Shown here: positions 39,392 to 50,400 of the stretch, one piece after another
Layout: each line of letters begins with the position of its first letter
Position numbering within the stretch: the first letter of the stretch is position 1
NCBI GenBank assembly: GCA_944472155.2
Contig: OX235279.1
Coordinates: forward strand, 60,175,564-60,239,563
Direction: 5' to 3'
Source: Trichobilharzia szidati
Taxonomy: Eukaryota > Platyhelminthes > Trematoda > Strigeidida > Schistosomatidae
DNA length: 64,000 nucleotides
Program-made: the position numbers and the translations under genes
Notes under the pieces: generated by a model
What the model was told of the DNA's origin: nothing
The model's database searches: none
What the model saw: the letters and a program-made list of their open reading frames with translations, nothing else

Positions 39392-40340
39392 TTCTCGGTC
39401 AATACTGTCTGGTGAAGGCCTTTTCGTAGTCGACGAAGTTGAGGTAGGGAGAGGTTTGACTACCATTCTATGCTTTGTTCTAGTATGATGCGTAGAGTTT
39501 CAACTTGATCAGCATATGATTAGACTTTCCTGAATCCACCTCGTTCGTGTAGGGATGGTGGAGTTCTTCATCTAGTGCATCTTTTATTCTCTCCAGGATG
39601 GTGCGACTTAGAATTTTGTTTGGCGTGAACGAGACTATGATTCCGCGCCAGATCTTGCGGATCATTATGTCTGACTCTTTGGTAGTTTCACAAGGTAGCC
39701 TTTCTTCCAATCAGTAAGCACTTTTGCTTCTTTTTTTCACTTCTTCGATGGGAATTCCTTGTAGTCCTGCTGCCTTAGAAGTCCTTTGAAGTGATCAACG
39801 TACTTTTTTATTTGTCTCTCCTCCTTGGCAATTTGGTTCGCTTCACCGTCTTTTTTAGGTTTCATCTGCATTGATCTTTTACGCGATAGAGACCTAGTCA
39901 TTTGATATGCTGTTGTGAGGTCTCGTTTACTTGCATCCTGTTTTGCTTCAGTTAGTGTGTCGTAGAATTGTTTTTTTCTTTCCTGGTACTCTTCTTTATT
40001 CAGTGCAGTGTATATTGAACTCAGCTTTTACTTCTGCTGTTCATCTCTGCATTGGTTTATCTTCTTTTTCACCTTTCTCTTCTCTCATGTTAGCTTCCAG
40101 GTATCCGTTGAAAGCTATTACTTTTCTTATCTCCTCCTTGTTCCTAGAATAGTTGTGCACGTCTTTTTGATTATCACATTCAGAGAGTTCCACTGTTCTT
40201 CCACGTAGGTTTCCTCAGTGATAAAATGTAGTGTCTCCCACTTTGCTGTGATTTGAACTGTAGTGAAGGTATTCCTTGCAGTTTTTTCCTTTAGTTTCTG
40301 TATGTTGATCTTGAATTGTGGCCTGTCTCCAGTCATTTAC
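39392..40340 (-). mobile_element. RTE-like element, 5' half (continues at 35868-37031)
   Basis: The upstream half of the split - strand RTE. From 40336 downward it reads TGDRPQFKINIQKLKEKTAR, matching the RPQAKFNTQKLKDQ region of the intact copy, then a decayed linker. At 39710-39480 an open piece reads WRGIIVSFTPNKILSRTILE and ALDEELHHPY…, equivalent to the palm of RT. It ends with LNFVDYEKAF and DSID at the insertion junction. The endonuclease is absent, so it is truncated near 40340, where Penelope-like sequence starts. Confidence 0.75.
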
Positions 40341-40805
40341 GTCATCCAGTAAACAATACTGTTTCACTGTGTGATACATTTAATAAACAAATTAATACAG
40401 AATTACATACTGCCACAGTGCCCAAGAAAAATGAAATAAACTTGCTAACACGGCCAGATAAAGGCAAAGGCATTGTAATTATGAATGGGCAGTAATATAT
40501 TGACAGGATACTAAACATCCTTTAGCATGAGTCTAAATTTCGAAAACCTGATCGTGGGAAGAATAAGATAGACATGTTAGAGGAACATACCCCACAGGTT
40601 TTGAAACGAATGAAAAATGTTTCATTATTGACATCAAAGTTACATGAAATGTTGAGAGACCTTGGATACATTATTCTAAGATTTTAATGCCTGGCGAAAA
40701 TCTGGACTACCACATCGTCCCGTTTTAGACGTGGCAGGTTTACTTTATCACCATGTCGCCAAGTGTACAGCAGAACCTCTAGAACCATTAAGGTAAATCG
40801 TTTAT

Positions 40806-40893
40806 TTTTAAGTGAATTCTACTCAGCTTATTAACTTAACTCTCATTCATTTTCAAGTGAATTCTACTCAGATTATTAACTTGACTGTCATTC
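40806..40893. repeat. 44-base tandem duplication
   Basis: Two adjacent copies of a unit containing AAGTGAATTCTACTCAG and TTATTAAC, with few differences. It lies in a non-coding gap between Penelope RT motifs. Confidence 0.7.
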
Positions 40894-41879
40894 ATTTTTC
40901 ATTGAACCCTAGCAATTAGATTACGTCACCCAACCTACTTTTGTAACTTTATTTTAGTTTCTAACTGATTAACGCCTTCTAAATTACGTAATTTGTTGTC
41001 AAAAAAATTAACAATTGCATTAACACATCTTTGGAAATATTCCTTTTGTTGCCAAGAAAAATTACTATAAATTTGCGGTTTGTACAGCTTGAGAATGATA
41101 TCGCCGAAAAGAGTAACTCTTTGCTGAACGCCTTTTCTTTTCTATAAATCTGTAGCTATTGCTTGCATATTATACGTTCGAATTCACTAACTGCGTTGAC
41201 GTAATTAATGTTACTGAAATACTTATTTTGTCACTTGATGTTTACTCGTTGTTTACTAATGTTCTATTCAGTGAAATAGTATGTTTTATTTGTAATTACA
41301 TTGACTTACATAGGAACACCTATTTTATAGCTGAAAGAACTTATACTTCAGTGTACATTACATATCCAGTTTTTTTAATAATCCAGTTTACAAAAAGAAA
41401 GATGAGGTCTCTATGGGTTCTCTACTCGGTCTTGTGCTTGGAAATTTACTTTTGGCTGGAATAGAGAAAAGTACTCTTACACCTAATATCAAGAGGATAA
41501 GCTTTTATAGAGGAAACGTAGATGACACATATACCATATGTGATGAGGACTGTGTTTTAAAGACACCCTGAAAGTATTCATCGAAGGTCACCTTGCTCTC
41601 CGCTTACGTAAGAAAAAGAAATAGCAAAATATCTTTCCTTGATTTCCTGATAGGACACTGGAAACACCAATTTACAGAAAATCAGCGTAGGCGGGACAAC
41701 TAAGCTTTACAGTTTCCTACCCATGTAAACGAAAAGGAATTTATGCACGTACGTCTAAGTATAAAAATTCCACTATACCATATTTAGCACGTACTCTATG
41801 TGATGAAAATAGTGTCAGAAATGAACTAACTAACCTTCTTAGCACCACTAAATAGACCATTTCCTTCAACCTTAAAGCA

Positions 41880-42307
41880 TAATACTTTATTGTTATTATA
41901 TTTCTTATATTTATAATCCTCTCAATTTTTTTGTTTTATTTATTTTATTTTTCATAACTGTGGACATAATTTTAATCTGTATTATGACTGTTAACTTTGT
42001 ATTTCACCTCACTATACCATATCAACAGAACATTAGACCCAATTATCCATAACATGCTAAAGTTTCCAAACTGAATCGACAATACCGTTGGAAACAAACT
42101 CACTGTTATTAGTATTTATTATTATTATTACTATTATTATTATTAATATATCTAATAATTATGTCGTTAATGTGGACAAATTTCTCCGATTAATTTTTGT
42201 TTTAAATTTTTAATTTTATATACACTTTGAGTAAATCAGATGCAATATTGTGACAAATGCTGAGAATTCCATTCTGTATTATAAGTACTGTTTTTGGAAT
42301 AAAGTAA

Positions 42308-42339
<32 letters not shown>

Positions 42340-42345
42340 TTCCTC
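41880..42345 (+). repeat. AT-rich insert with (TTA)n tails inside the Penelope element
   Basis: Separates two coding pieces of the Penelope-like element. It contains TTA/TTATTA runs at about 42112-42150 and ends in AATAAAGTAAATTATTATT… at 42298-42340, which looks like the 3' end of a non-LTR retroelement with a microsatellite tail. No coding sequence or clear TSD was found. Confidence 0.45.
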
Positions 42346-42716
42346 TGTCAGCAAGTGTCCTGAGAACTTGTAGTGAAGAAGTGATGAAGAACTTAGGCAA
42401 CTGAAAGAAACTTTTGTAAAGAATAATTATCCAATACGCTTTGTCGAGGCTAACAGTAAAATATGTGAAATGAATGCAGAGTTAAATATGTTACCTACGA
42501 GAGTGTTGCATCAAAACTTAGATTTTGCCCGTGACATTGCAAGTGAAGTTCTTAAAAATTGGCCGACAGTGTCATCAAGAAAACAATTTTGCTACCACTC
42601 TACGAATAACTTACTCTAGCAGTCTACAAGTGCACCTTAATTGTTATGTATGTGAATATGAGGACCTTGTAGACTACGAGCGAATCTAACTAATGCGCTG
42701 GCTAATCTGTCTTAAT

Positions 42717-42968
42717 CGCACGTCAACAACAACAACAATAATACCGCCGGGCACGCAAGACAAATAAAAGAGAAGACTGGACGTTGATATGAGAGCTTTT
42801 ACTGTCTCAAACAACAGTCGAAAATGTTAAACAACAACTCCGTATTTATACAATTAGAAAAATCAATGTCACATTTTAAAAATATTAACGACCTTGGGAA
42901 TTCAGTAATTTAAATCAATAATCACGCAGATGCGTGAAATCAATGATTATGCTGCGTATATATTACCT
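42717..42968 (-). repeat. 3' LTR of the gypsy element
   Basis: On the - strand it starts TAATATATACGC after the polypurine tract and contains a TATA-like GTATAAATAC. The start is fixed by the 28-base repeat at 45541-45568. The other edge is set by the TTAAT repeat only, and the ends are not the usual TG...CA, so that edge may be off by several bases. Confidence 0.65.
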
Positions 42969-42999
42969 CCCCCTTTTAAAAAAGAATCTTGCAATCACT

Positions 43000-45546
43000 T
43001 TAGTATCTTTTTTCCTTGGGGTCGATTTGGAAAGGAACTGTTTGTGTTCGTTTGCGCTGGGATCGTCGGCTGGGTAGCATCTCTTGTTTTGCTTCTGGTT
43101 TGACTGGTGGTATTTTGAAAGTTTCCAGTAGTAAATCCAGTGGCAGTTTAGGTTCTTGGGATGTAGTATATCGACGTCGTATCTGATTTTTATGTCTTAT
43201 CCACCATTCATCCCCAACTTTAACCTTGTACATTAGAGTTCCATGTCGACATTCTATCAAGCCTTCGGCCCATTTTCTGTTCCTCGGTCGATAATCGCGC
43301 ACATGGACGGCATCACCCTTGCGGTAATACGTCACACTATTTCTTCGTTGATGTGACGAAGATGGTAACATGGAGTGGTGATGAGTTCGTAGCATTCGAC
43401 CCATTAGAAGTTCTGCAGGGCTTTTCTTCTGTTCTGTCAGTGGTGTAGTTCGGTATACAAAGAGAAAGTTTTGTATTACTTCCGGTTTCGCCCCTCCCCC
43501 TGCTTTCAACAACGCTCGTTTGAAAGTGTCGACAAATCTTTCTGCCTGACCGTTGGATTGAGGGTGATAAGGTGGCGTCCGCACGTGTTGTATACCGTTT
43601 CTCCTGCAAAATTCCTGGAACACTTGTGAGGTGAACTGACTGCCATTGTCAGATACGATGATTTCTGGTATACCGTGACATGCGAAGATCTTTTCCAGGA
43701 CTGATACTGTTCTGCTGCTAGAAGGTGATGTCACTTGTACTACCTCCGGCCATTTTGAGTAAGAGTCCACGAGAACCAAGTAGTATATACCTTCTATCGG
43801 CCCAGCAAAATCCACATGTAGGCGGGACCATGGTTTTGACGTGGGCCATGCTCTTGGTGGCTCCCGCGGCGGATCTTTGGCTGCAACTTGACACCCATGA
43901 CAGCGGTTAACAAAATCTTTTATGTCCGCATCCATACATGGCCAGTATGCATAACTTCTGGCTATCGACTTCATGCGAGCAATGCCCGGATGCCCACTGT
44001 GAAACTGCTTTAGAGCTGTCATACGTAAAGAGTTTGGTACGACTACACGTTCCCCAAACATCAGGCACCCATTTACAATGCTGAGACCGTGACGGCGGCG
44101 GAATAATTGCTTAAGATCATGACTTGAGACCGATTTAGGCCAAGAAGTCTTTACGAACTGTATGGCTTCCTGTAGAGTTGAATCTTCTCTAGTTGCCTGT
44201 TTTATTTGTTCTGATGTAATAGGAAGCTGCTGGATGGCCAGTGTTAACAATTTATTAACATCGTTTTCAGTCTTCAAAACCGCTATAACTGAATCTTCGT
44301 TAGATGAGGGATAGTTGCTTGTCAGACGTGATAGTGCATCTGCGTGGCCGAAATCCTCCGTCCGACGATATCGGATGCTAAAGTCATATCCCAGTAAAAT
44401 CACTGCCCATCTTTGTAGTCTGTTCGCTGAATGGACTGGAATACCCTTCTTTGACCCAAATATTGACAGCAGCGGTTTATGGTCTGTTAGTAAGGTGAAT
44501 CTCCTCCCGTATAGCATTTTATGGAATCTTTGAACTGCATAAATTAATGCTAGAGCTTCTTTCTCTATTTGTGCATATCTCTTTTCGGTTACGGAGAGAG
44601 AGCGGGAGATATGGAAAACAGCCTTCTGTGTTCCGTCCGGAAACTCATGCAGTAGAACTGCACCAACTCCAGTAGCTGAGGCATCAGCTGCGACTAAGAT
44701 GGGGAGTTTCGGATCGTAGTGTGTTAGTAGCAATTCTGAGCTAAGGAGACTCTTCAACTTTTTTACAGCTTCATCACACTCTGTGGACCAGACCCAGGGA
44801 TGGTCCTTTCGTAACAGGCGGTTGAGTGGTTCGCGGATGTTGTGTAATGATGGCAAGAAAGCTGAATAGTAGCTAATCATTCCCAAGAAGGAGCGGAGCG
44901 TAGACACATCTTTTGGAGCTGGCATCTGCTTGATTGCCCAAATGTTCTCTGGGTCAGGCCGTCGTCCATTTTCATCGAAGATAAAACCCAAGTACTTCAC
45001 AGAAGTGAGGAAGAACTGACATTTTTCTGCTCGTAACCGTAGTCCATTGTCGTTGAGCTTCCGAAGCACCAGCCTCACTCTTTGTCTTAACTCCTCTGGA
45101 GTAGCTGCGACTATAAGAACATCGTCCAAATACGTAGCAACTCCGGGAATACCAGCTAACATAGTGTCCATGAATTGCTGAAATATAGCAGGAGCCGTCT
45201 TGATACCAAAAGGCAACCTGTTATATTGATATAACCCTCGATGGGTATTTATTGTTAATAGCTCGCGACACTCCTCCGACACTTCAAGCTGCAAGTATGC
45301 ATCAGCTAAGTCAATCTTCGCGAAAACTTTTCCACCGTTCAGAGTGCTGAACAAGTCGTCTGGTACTGGCAATGGATAATGGTGCTCTTCTAGGGCGGCA
45401 TTCAGACCTGTTGAGAAATCAGCACAAATGCGGATGGAACCATTCGCTTTTTTAATAACCACTATGGGGGCTGCCCACGCTGAATATGTTACTGGAGTAA
45501 TAACTCCTGCTTCTTCTAGTCGGCGCAACTCGGCCTCCACAATCAA
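43000..45546 (-). CDS. Ty3/gypsy pol: RT, RNase H and integrase
   Basis: An uninterrupted frame of about 848 codons. RT: FAKIDLADAYLQL (about residues 75-88), RLPFGIKTAPAIFQ and the catalytic YLDD (139-142). RNase H: VAADASATGVGAVL, EKEALAL and TDHKPL (about 280-360). Integrase: zinc-binding H-x3-H…C-x2-C (HSGHPG…RCHGCQ, about 505-545), then the DDE core with HVDFAGP, VSDNGSQFT and HPQSNGQAERF. The C-terminus is basic. The N-terminal part of RT and everything upstream are deleted; the first residues derive from the LTR junction. The lack of any stop shows a recent insertion. The family is gypsy-like as in schistosome Saci or Boudicca groups; the exact family was not determined. Confidence 0.9.
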   Translation of the reverse strand: MIVEAELRRLEEAGVITPVTYSAWAAPIVVIKKANGSIRICADFSTGLNAALEEHHYPLPVPDDLFSTLNGGKVFAKIDLADAYLQLEVSEECRELLTINTHRGLYQYNRLPFGIKTAPAIFQQFMDTMLAGIPGVATYLDDVLIVAATPEELRQRVRLVLRKLNDNGLRLRAEKCQFFLTSVKYLGFIFDENGRRPDPENIWAIKQMPAPKDVSTLRSFLGMISYYSAFLPSLHNIREPLNRLLRKDHPWVWSTECDEAVKKLKSLLSSELLLTHYDPKLPILVAADASATGVGAVLLHEFPDGTQKAVFHISRSLSVTEKRYAQIEKEALALIYAVQRFHKMLYGRRFTLLTDHKPLLSIFGSKKGIPVHSANRLQRWAVILLGYDFSIRYRRTEDFGHADALSRLTSNYPSSNEDSVIAVLKTENDVNKLLTLAIQQLPITSEQIKQATREDSTLQEAIQFVKTSWPKSVSSHDLKQLFRRRHGLSIVNGCLMFGERVVVPNSLRMTALKQFHSGHPGIARMKSIARSYAYWPCMDADIKDFVNRCHGCQVAAKDPPREPPRAWPTSKPWSRLHVDFAGPIEGIYYLVLVDSYSKWPEVVQVTSPSSSRTVSVLEKIFACHGIPEIIVSDNGSQFTSQVFQEFCRRNGIQHVRTPPYHPQSNGQAERFVDTFKRALLKAGGGAKPEVIQNFLFVYRTTPLTEQKKSPAELLMGRMLRTHHHSMLPSSSHQRRNSVTYYRKGDAVHVRDYRPRNRKWAEGLIECRHGTLMYKVKVGDEWWIRHKNQIRRRYTTSQEPKLPLDLLLETFKIPPVKPEAKQEMLPSRRSQRKRTQTVPFQIDPKEKRY

Positions 45547-45573
45547 TGATTATGCTGCGTATATATTATTAAT

Positions 45574-45875
45574 GTTAAGGAAATGTCACTTCGATTGTCC
45601 CACTCCATGCGCATTTATATGTTTACCTGCTATTGTGGAGCTAGGTACATAGGACGTTCATTGAGAAACATGTCCCAGCTAGGTTGAGCAAAGGAGAGGA
45701 TAGAGCCAGGTATTCACCTGTATTACAGCATACTGTATATAACGATCACGCAGCATCTGATGCACCATTAAACAGTCTATAAAGTTTTCCGAAAGGAACA
45801 TGAATGCACCTGCTTTGTATAGTGGAAGCCTTGTCAATACAGTTTGTACGGTCTCTTTCATCGCCATGTTATTAA
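45574..45875 (+). pseudogene. Penelope-like GIY-YIG endonuclease part
   Basis: Continues the Penelope-like element beyond the gypsy insertion. One frame reads YMFTCYCGARYIGRSLRNMSQ, matching the Penelope GIY-YIG pattern (T-C-x-C-G…Y-I-G-R-T), then decays through several stops. The C-x-C spacing and the arginine after YIG are kept. Confidence 0.7.
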
Positions 45876-47468
45876 TTTTATCACGTGATTCACAAAACTT
45901 TTTTATCTGTGTTGTTCTGTTTGGTTTTATTTCACTTTACGTTGTCATATTCTAACACTTTATTTATTCTACTGATGACTCTTTATTCATCTTATTGCAT
46001 TTGAATATACCACATTCACATTTTGAATGTACTTAATCTTCTTGTCATCTATTTACGCTTAACTACTGAACTTTCTGTTAGGCCTTTTTTTATTCACTCA
46101 TATTGCCAATCAATTTTTTGATTCATAATCATTTAAACCAATATTATTGCACTTTAGTATTTCTAGAAAAATTATTTGTTATTGTCTATTATAATTGATA
46201 TATGAATATGACTGTACAGCTACGAAAGCGAAGTCGTCGAAAAGAGAATTTTGTTTGCTGAAATCTTTGTTTCAAATGACTAATGGTAAAAGACCTAATA
46301 AGAAATTTTATGAAATGGTAAGACGTCTGAATTTAATTTTTGTTAATGGAACAAGGGGAGAGAGGAAAATAATGAGGAAGGGATTTAAAGTCCCAATGAT
46401 CAATGTTTACAGAGGTTAGCTTTAAATCCCTGTTCCACTCTTAACTTGTCTCTACTTATTTCACTGACAAACTTCGATTTCAAACGTGTTATGATTTTCA
46501 AGTGTTTGTTTGCACGGATATGATTGATTTCAAGATCGATCACAAATTAACTTCAGTTAGAGAACCAATGAAAACCTACGATTTCATGAACTAAGCCTGA
46601 AGAATAATTTATTGAAGGCGATTGTTCGCTTTAATTACTCATTCTGAGTAAATCATGAGGATAATCATATATATATCTTTTTGCTTAGAGTTATGACATG
46701 CATAGATGAATTTAGGCTTACTTCGATCTTCTTTTGGTACCCTCTTGACTACCACCAAGTGATGTATTCTGTATTAGTAAGATGAAGCATGTCTGCACAG
46801 GGAATTGTTTAAATTGTTGTCTAGTGTCAGCGGTCACCTATCATTTGCTCTGAATCTATTTTATGCATTGTGTACTATTCACAAGTAGAACAACTTGAAA
46901 CATGAGGAAATACATATTTCCTCTACTATTTTAATTTTCGTAGTTTAGTTGTTAAAACGTTGTACATTAGTAAATCAAAAAATAACTCATCATTTTTCGG
47001 AGGAAAATATTAAGCTATGTGTTCCTGCATTCATATATAACTGGTTATTAGTGAAGGAGTGTGGAATTTAGTTAAAATAGAGAACATATATATGTATATA
47101 TATAACGTCTCAGAGATGCTATGCAATCTGCATCGACCTATAGGGCTCAAACCAATGGTCAAAGATTTCATAAATCAGTGGCGTGTTCTAGCTTCCGCAC
47201 CCCTAGCTCCTTCATATCCCGAACGGATTCCAGTTAAAAGTGCGTTTATCTAAATTACAAACAGTATAATAATGACTTAAGTATTGCACCACTCGAGAAT
47301 ATAAAATAAAATAACCCACCAAACTGTTAGTGTAGCTACCCTTGAAACAATATTCAAAGGACTATTTAATGACTGGATTTTGCATCAAAAACCATCTACA
47401 TACACCTTACGTCTATAACAACTTGTGTACAAACTTTCAAATACTGTATATATTACGGTATGGCTTAC
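45876..47468. other. no recognised gene
   Basis: AT-rich DNA. A 74-codon open stretch at 46195-46419 (+) has no recognised motif. The remaining 3' exons of the - strand gene may lie here or beyond the repeats, but I could not identify them. Confidence 0.35.
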
Positions 47469-50400
47469 CTTGTTGTGGAATCAGCTCAGGGTGCACCTGA
47501 CGAATAGTGCTTAAAATTTCGGTCAATTTCCTCTGAAACATGAAAAAAAATTAACCCTTTCTATAAACTTAACAAACTTTGCTCCACTAAAGATGTTTTC
47601 TTACTGCCAAACAATTTTCTTAAGTTGGCTGTTTTAGTTAGCATGATTGTTAGAAAAAATGTTTCTTTTATTTACAACTAGGTGTTTTACTTTGAATCTG
47701 TCTTGACTGCATGAGCGAATGTTCCAAATCCATTAAATCTTCACTTTTTTATTGTTACTATATTTTCCCCCATACATTTCTGCTCTATATGGTTCTTTCA
47801 CATTTCTTTTCTCTCTACCTTTGTGTGTTATATAGAGTGTGGCAACTTGAGCTGTCACACTTCTGTGTAAAGTTCTACACTGAAACTAAGTTAGTCAGAT
47901 ACTTTTTAAAGGACAAATAAGATAATCTACCACTTATTATCTTGTTAGAAAGAGTAAGATTTCCTAAATTTGTTATATAAACATCCTCATCTCTTTCGAT
48001 GTAATATAGACAGTCTTCGGGAGTCCACTAAAAACAGTAAGTTTGTAACATATGCATGGTAAATTAGTCACAGACACCAAAATATGGGCTAAGAATTCCT
48101 AACTGCCCTCTACTTATGTATATATAAATATATAGTCCTGTACCTAAAGTATGATTTACAACCATATTTTTTGTTGTGGAAAAACTCAATTTTTGGAAAA
48201 TTTTTCTGGAATAATAATAAAAGGAAGATTCAACATTGTGTATAGTGAATCCGTTTGAATTAGCACGCTTTTTATATCAAGAAAGTGGAAAACAGACTGC
48301 AGTGGAAAGATACCGGGTACAATGAGCGTAACAGAAACAAACAAATAACTAGGCATTAAGTAAGTAATAAGCTGCTTGCAGTTTAGAAAATCAAATATCT
48401 CCTACTGTGTGTGAAAAAACCCAGTAATTCAGCTACATTTTCCGTAAGCACTAAATGGTCATACAGTTGTAGGGAAGTAATGGTTAAACGTGGGTGACAG
48501 CTTATATAAGGGAAAAATTATGAGGGTTCCCCAACTGTGTGTTTATTGACCAAATGTATTTCTGCTTTCTTAGATATTATCAGCAGACGAATACTTTTAA
48601 TGTATCTTGTTTTTATGCGGCTGTCATCGTTTCCAGTTATGTGTGTATTTAATGACAATGTTTTGGTGTTCGCCGTGTACTAAGATATAGATGCTTTTAT
48701 ATGCATCTGTGAAATATTAAATCTGAGGGAATATCTGTTGAGATCTTTCAGAATTTGTTTAGTCCACTAAATAAAAGAAAGCAATTGGAGAGCACGTGCT
48801 TAGTGACACTCGTAAACAGATGTAGCAACTTTAGAATTTTTGACATTTAATAAGGTGATTGCCTTCTATACCCTTATATAATGCGGTAATTAAACGATAC
48901 ATATCCTGAGTGTATTAGCACTGACATTTGATTTTCATGAGGAAACTTACTCTAAAAATTTCAGGAACATATTCTTCTTGACCCTATAATGCGAATGAAA
49001 AAAAACTGTTTATGCATAAGTAGCACTTCAGGCAATTCGGTTTAAAACATTGTGTTAGCAATAAAATAAGTGAAAAAATTTTTGTTTATCTGAAAATACA
49101 GTCTTCACACGTAAAATAAAACAAAATTGTTCTTATTAAACTTGGGTAAAATAACATGATGGGTACATATTAATATATATGTAAAGCTTAAAACCTATGG
49201 TAGTATGTAATTCCGAATTAATTTGATTATTGTATATATCATACAGTGAAATTGTATTATTTACTGGATGGTGTTTCGATCAAAATCATATCATCTGATA
49301 TGACAATGAACAATGAGCTGCTTTCGAAACGTCAACTAGTAAGTAATACTGTTTCACTGCATAATATATCCAATAAACAAATCAATATGGAATGATGGAT
49401 TCATTTTAAAAGAGAACCAGCTTCTACATTTGAAATATTATCAGTGGGTTACAAAGCTAATTACTATTAACTTCTAGATAATACGTATAAGACACTACAA
49501 GTGGTTAGTGACTGGTTATTTCTGTAGAAGTGTAGTAGTAACTGATTATTTCTATCAGTCCACTATGTAAATATTCACTGTTATTCCTTTCTATTAATTT
49601 AAATGCAGGATACGGATAATTCTGGTGTATACGGATTTCTGTCTTGCGTGCTTTCCGTGCTATTGTATTCCATCATTACTGGTTATAGTCAAAAACAAAT
49701 ATCACAAGTGTCTTTCATAGAATCACGTAGGAAAACTCCAGTTTTATTAAAACTGATAATTAATTGAGCATTGGCACGAATTGTTCAAAGCCGAATACGT
49801 AAAATTTTCTAAAGATCACATCTAGTTGGATTCTTCGACTGAATTATTTAGTGGATGCTTCCATTTACTGGAACTAACTTTACAGCATATATTTTGAATT
49901 GAGTTCTGATCTCCCATATCAGTAATTCATTCATAGCAGAAATCTCAATATTTGGATGTAAGTTTAAAAGTACTTCTGAAATCGTTTAAAATATCACTTA
50001 AGTTAAACTTCAGTTGCAAAACTCATTTTTACTCGGTTGTTCATAAAAACAATGTGGGCTGTTCATGTATATTATTTGGTGGAATTCCTTAAAAGGTAGC
50101 GAACATTACATCAGTATCACCTCCTGATGAATAGAACATAATGGTCTGATTCAGCAATGCACTTAAACATATAGCGAGTAGTTGTTTTCTTCAGGCTATA
50201 AATGTGCTAATCCTAGCATACACTATTGCTGTAAGTATAAAACTTGGGCACTGTGGTAGCGCGTAACTCCATTATGGATAAGATTTTATTTTGATAAATC
50301 ACACAGTGTTGTACAGTTATATTAACTGATGACGTTTTGAGCATAAACTATTGCTCATAATCATATCAAGTTACTCACACAACGTTTTTCTTTCATTTAT

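Larger units (their letters stand above)
40345..42711 (+). mobile_element. Penelope-like element, RT part
   Basis: Begins with a terminal-repeat sequence (AATACTGTTTCACTGTGTGA) shared with 11200 and 49345, then RT of the Penelope type in broken frames. Motifs seen are LTRPDKGKGIVIMN (about 40437), LILSLDVYSLFTNVLFSE (about 41220), a decayed GSLLGLVLGNLLLAGIEKS (about 41415) and a VDDTYTICDE-type catalytic box (about 41515). Further on, LKETFVKNNYPIRFVEANSK lies at about 42398. The element resumes after the gypsy insertion with a GIY-YIG endonuclease. By family it reverse-transcribes at target DNA and has a GIY-YIG nuclease. Numerous stops mean that it is inactive. Confidence 0.75.
42717..45568 (-). 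mobile_element. Ty3/gypsy element, internally deleted
   Basis: An insertion flanked by TTAAT at 42712-42716 and 45569-45573, sitting inside the Penelope-like element. It reads on the - strand. It keeps a full 3' LTR (42717-42968), a polypurine tract (AAAAGGGGGAGG just before that LTR) and most of pol. At its 5' end only the first 28 bases of the LTR (45541-45568) remain, joined directly to RT codons. The rest of the 5' LTR, the primer site, gag, protease and the RT start are missing. Confidence 0.85.

Noticed and set aside
46195..46419. 74-codon open stretch
   Set aside because: Basic and Lys/Arg rich but without a motif, splice signals or a repeat copy.
47059..47253. open stretch resembling 14690-14720
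   Set aside because: A short shared block (CCAAACCAATAGTCAAAG-like) suggests an interspersed repeat rather than an exon.
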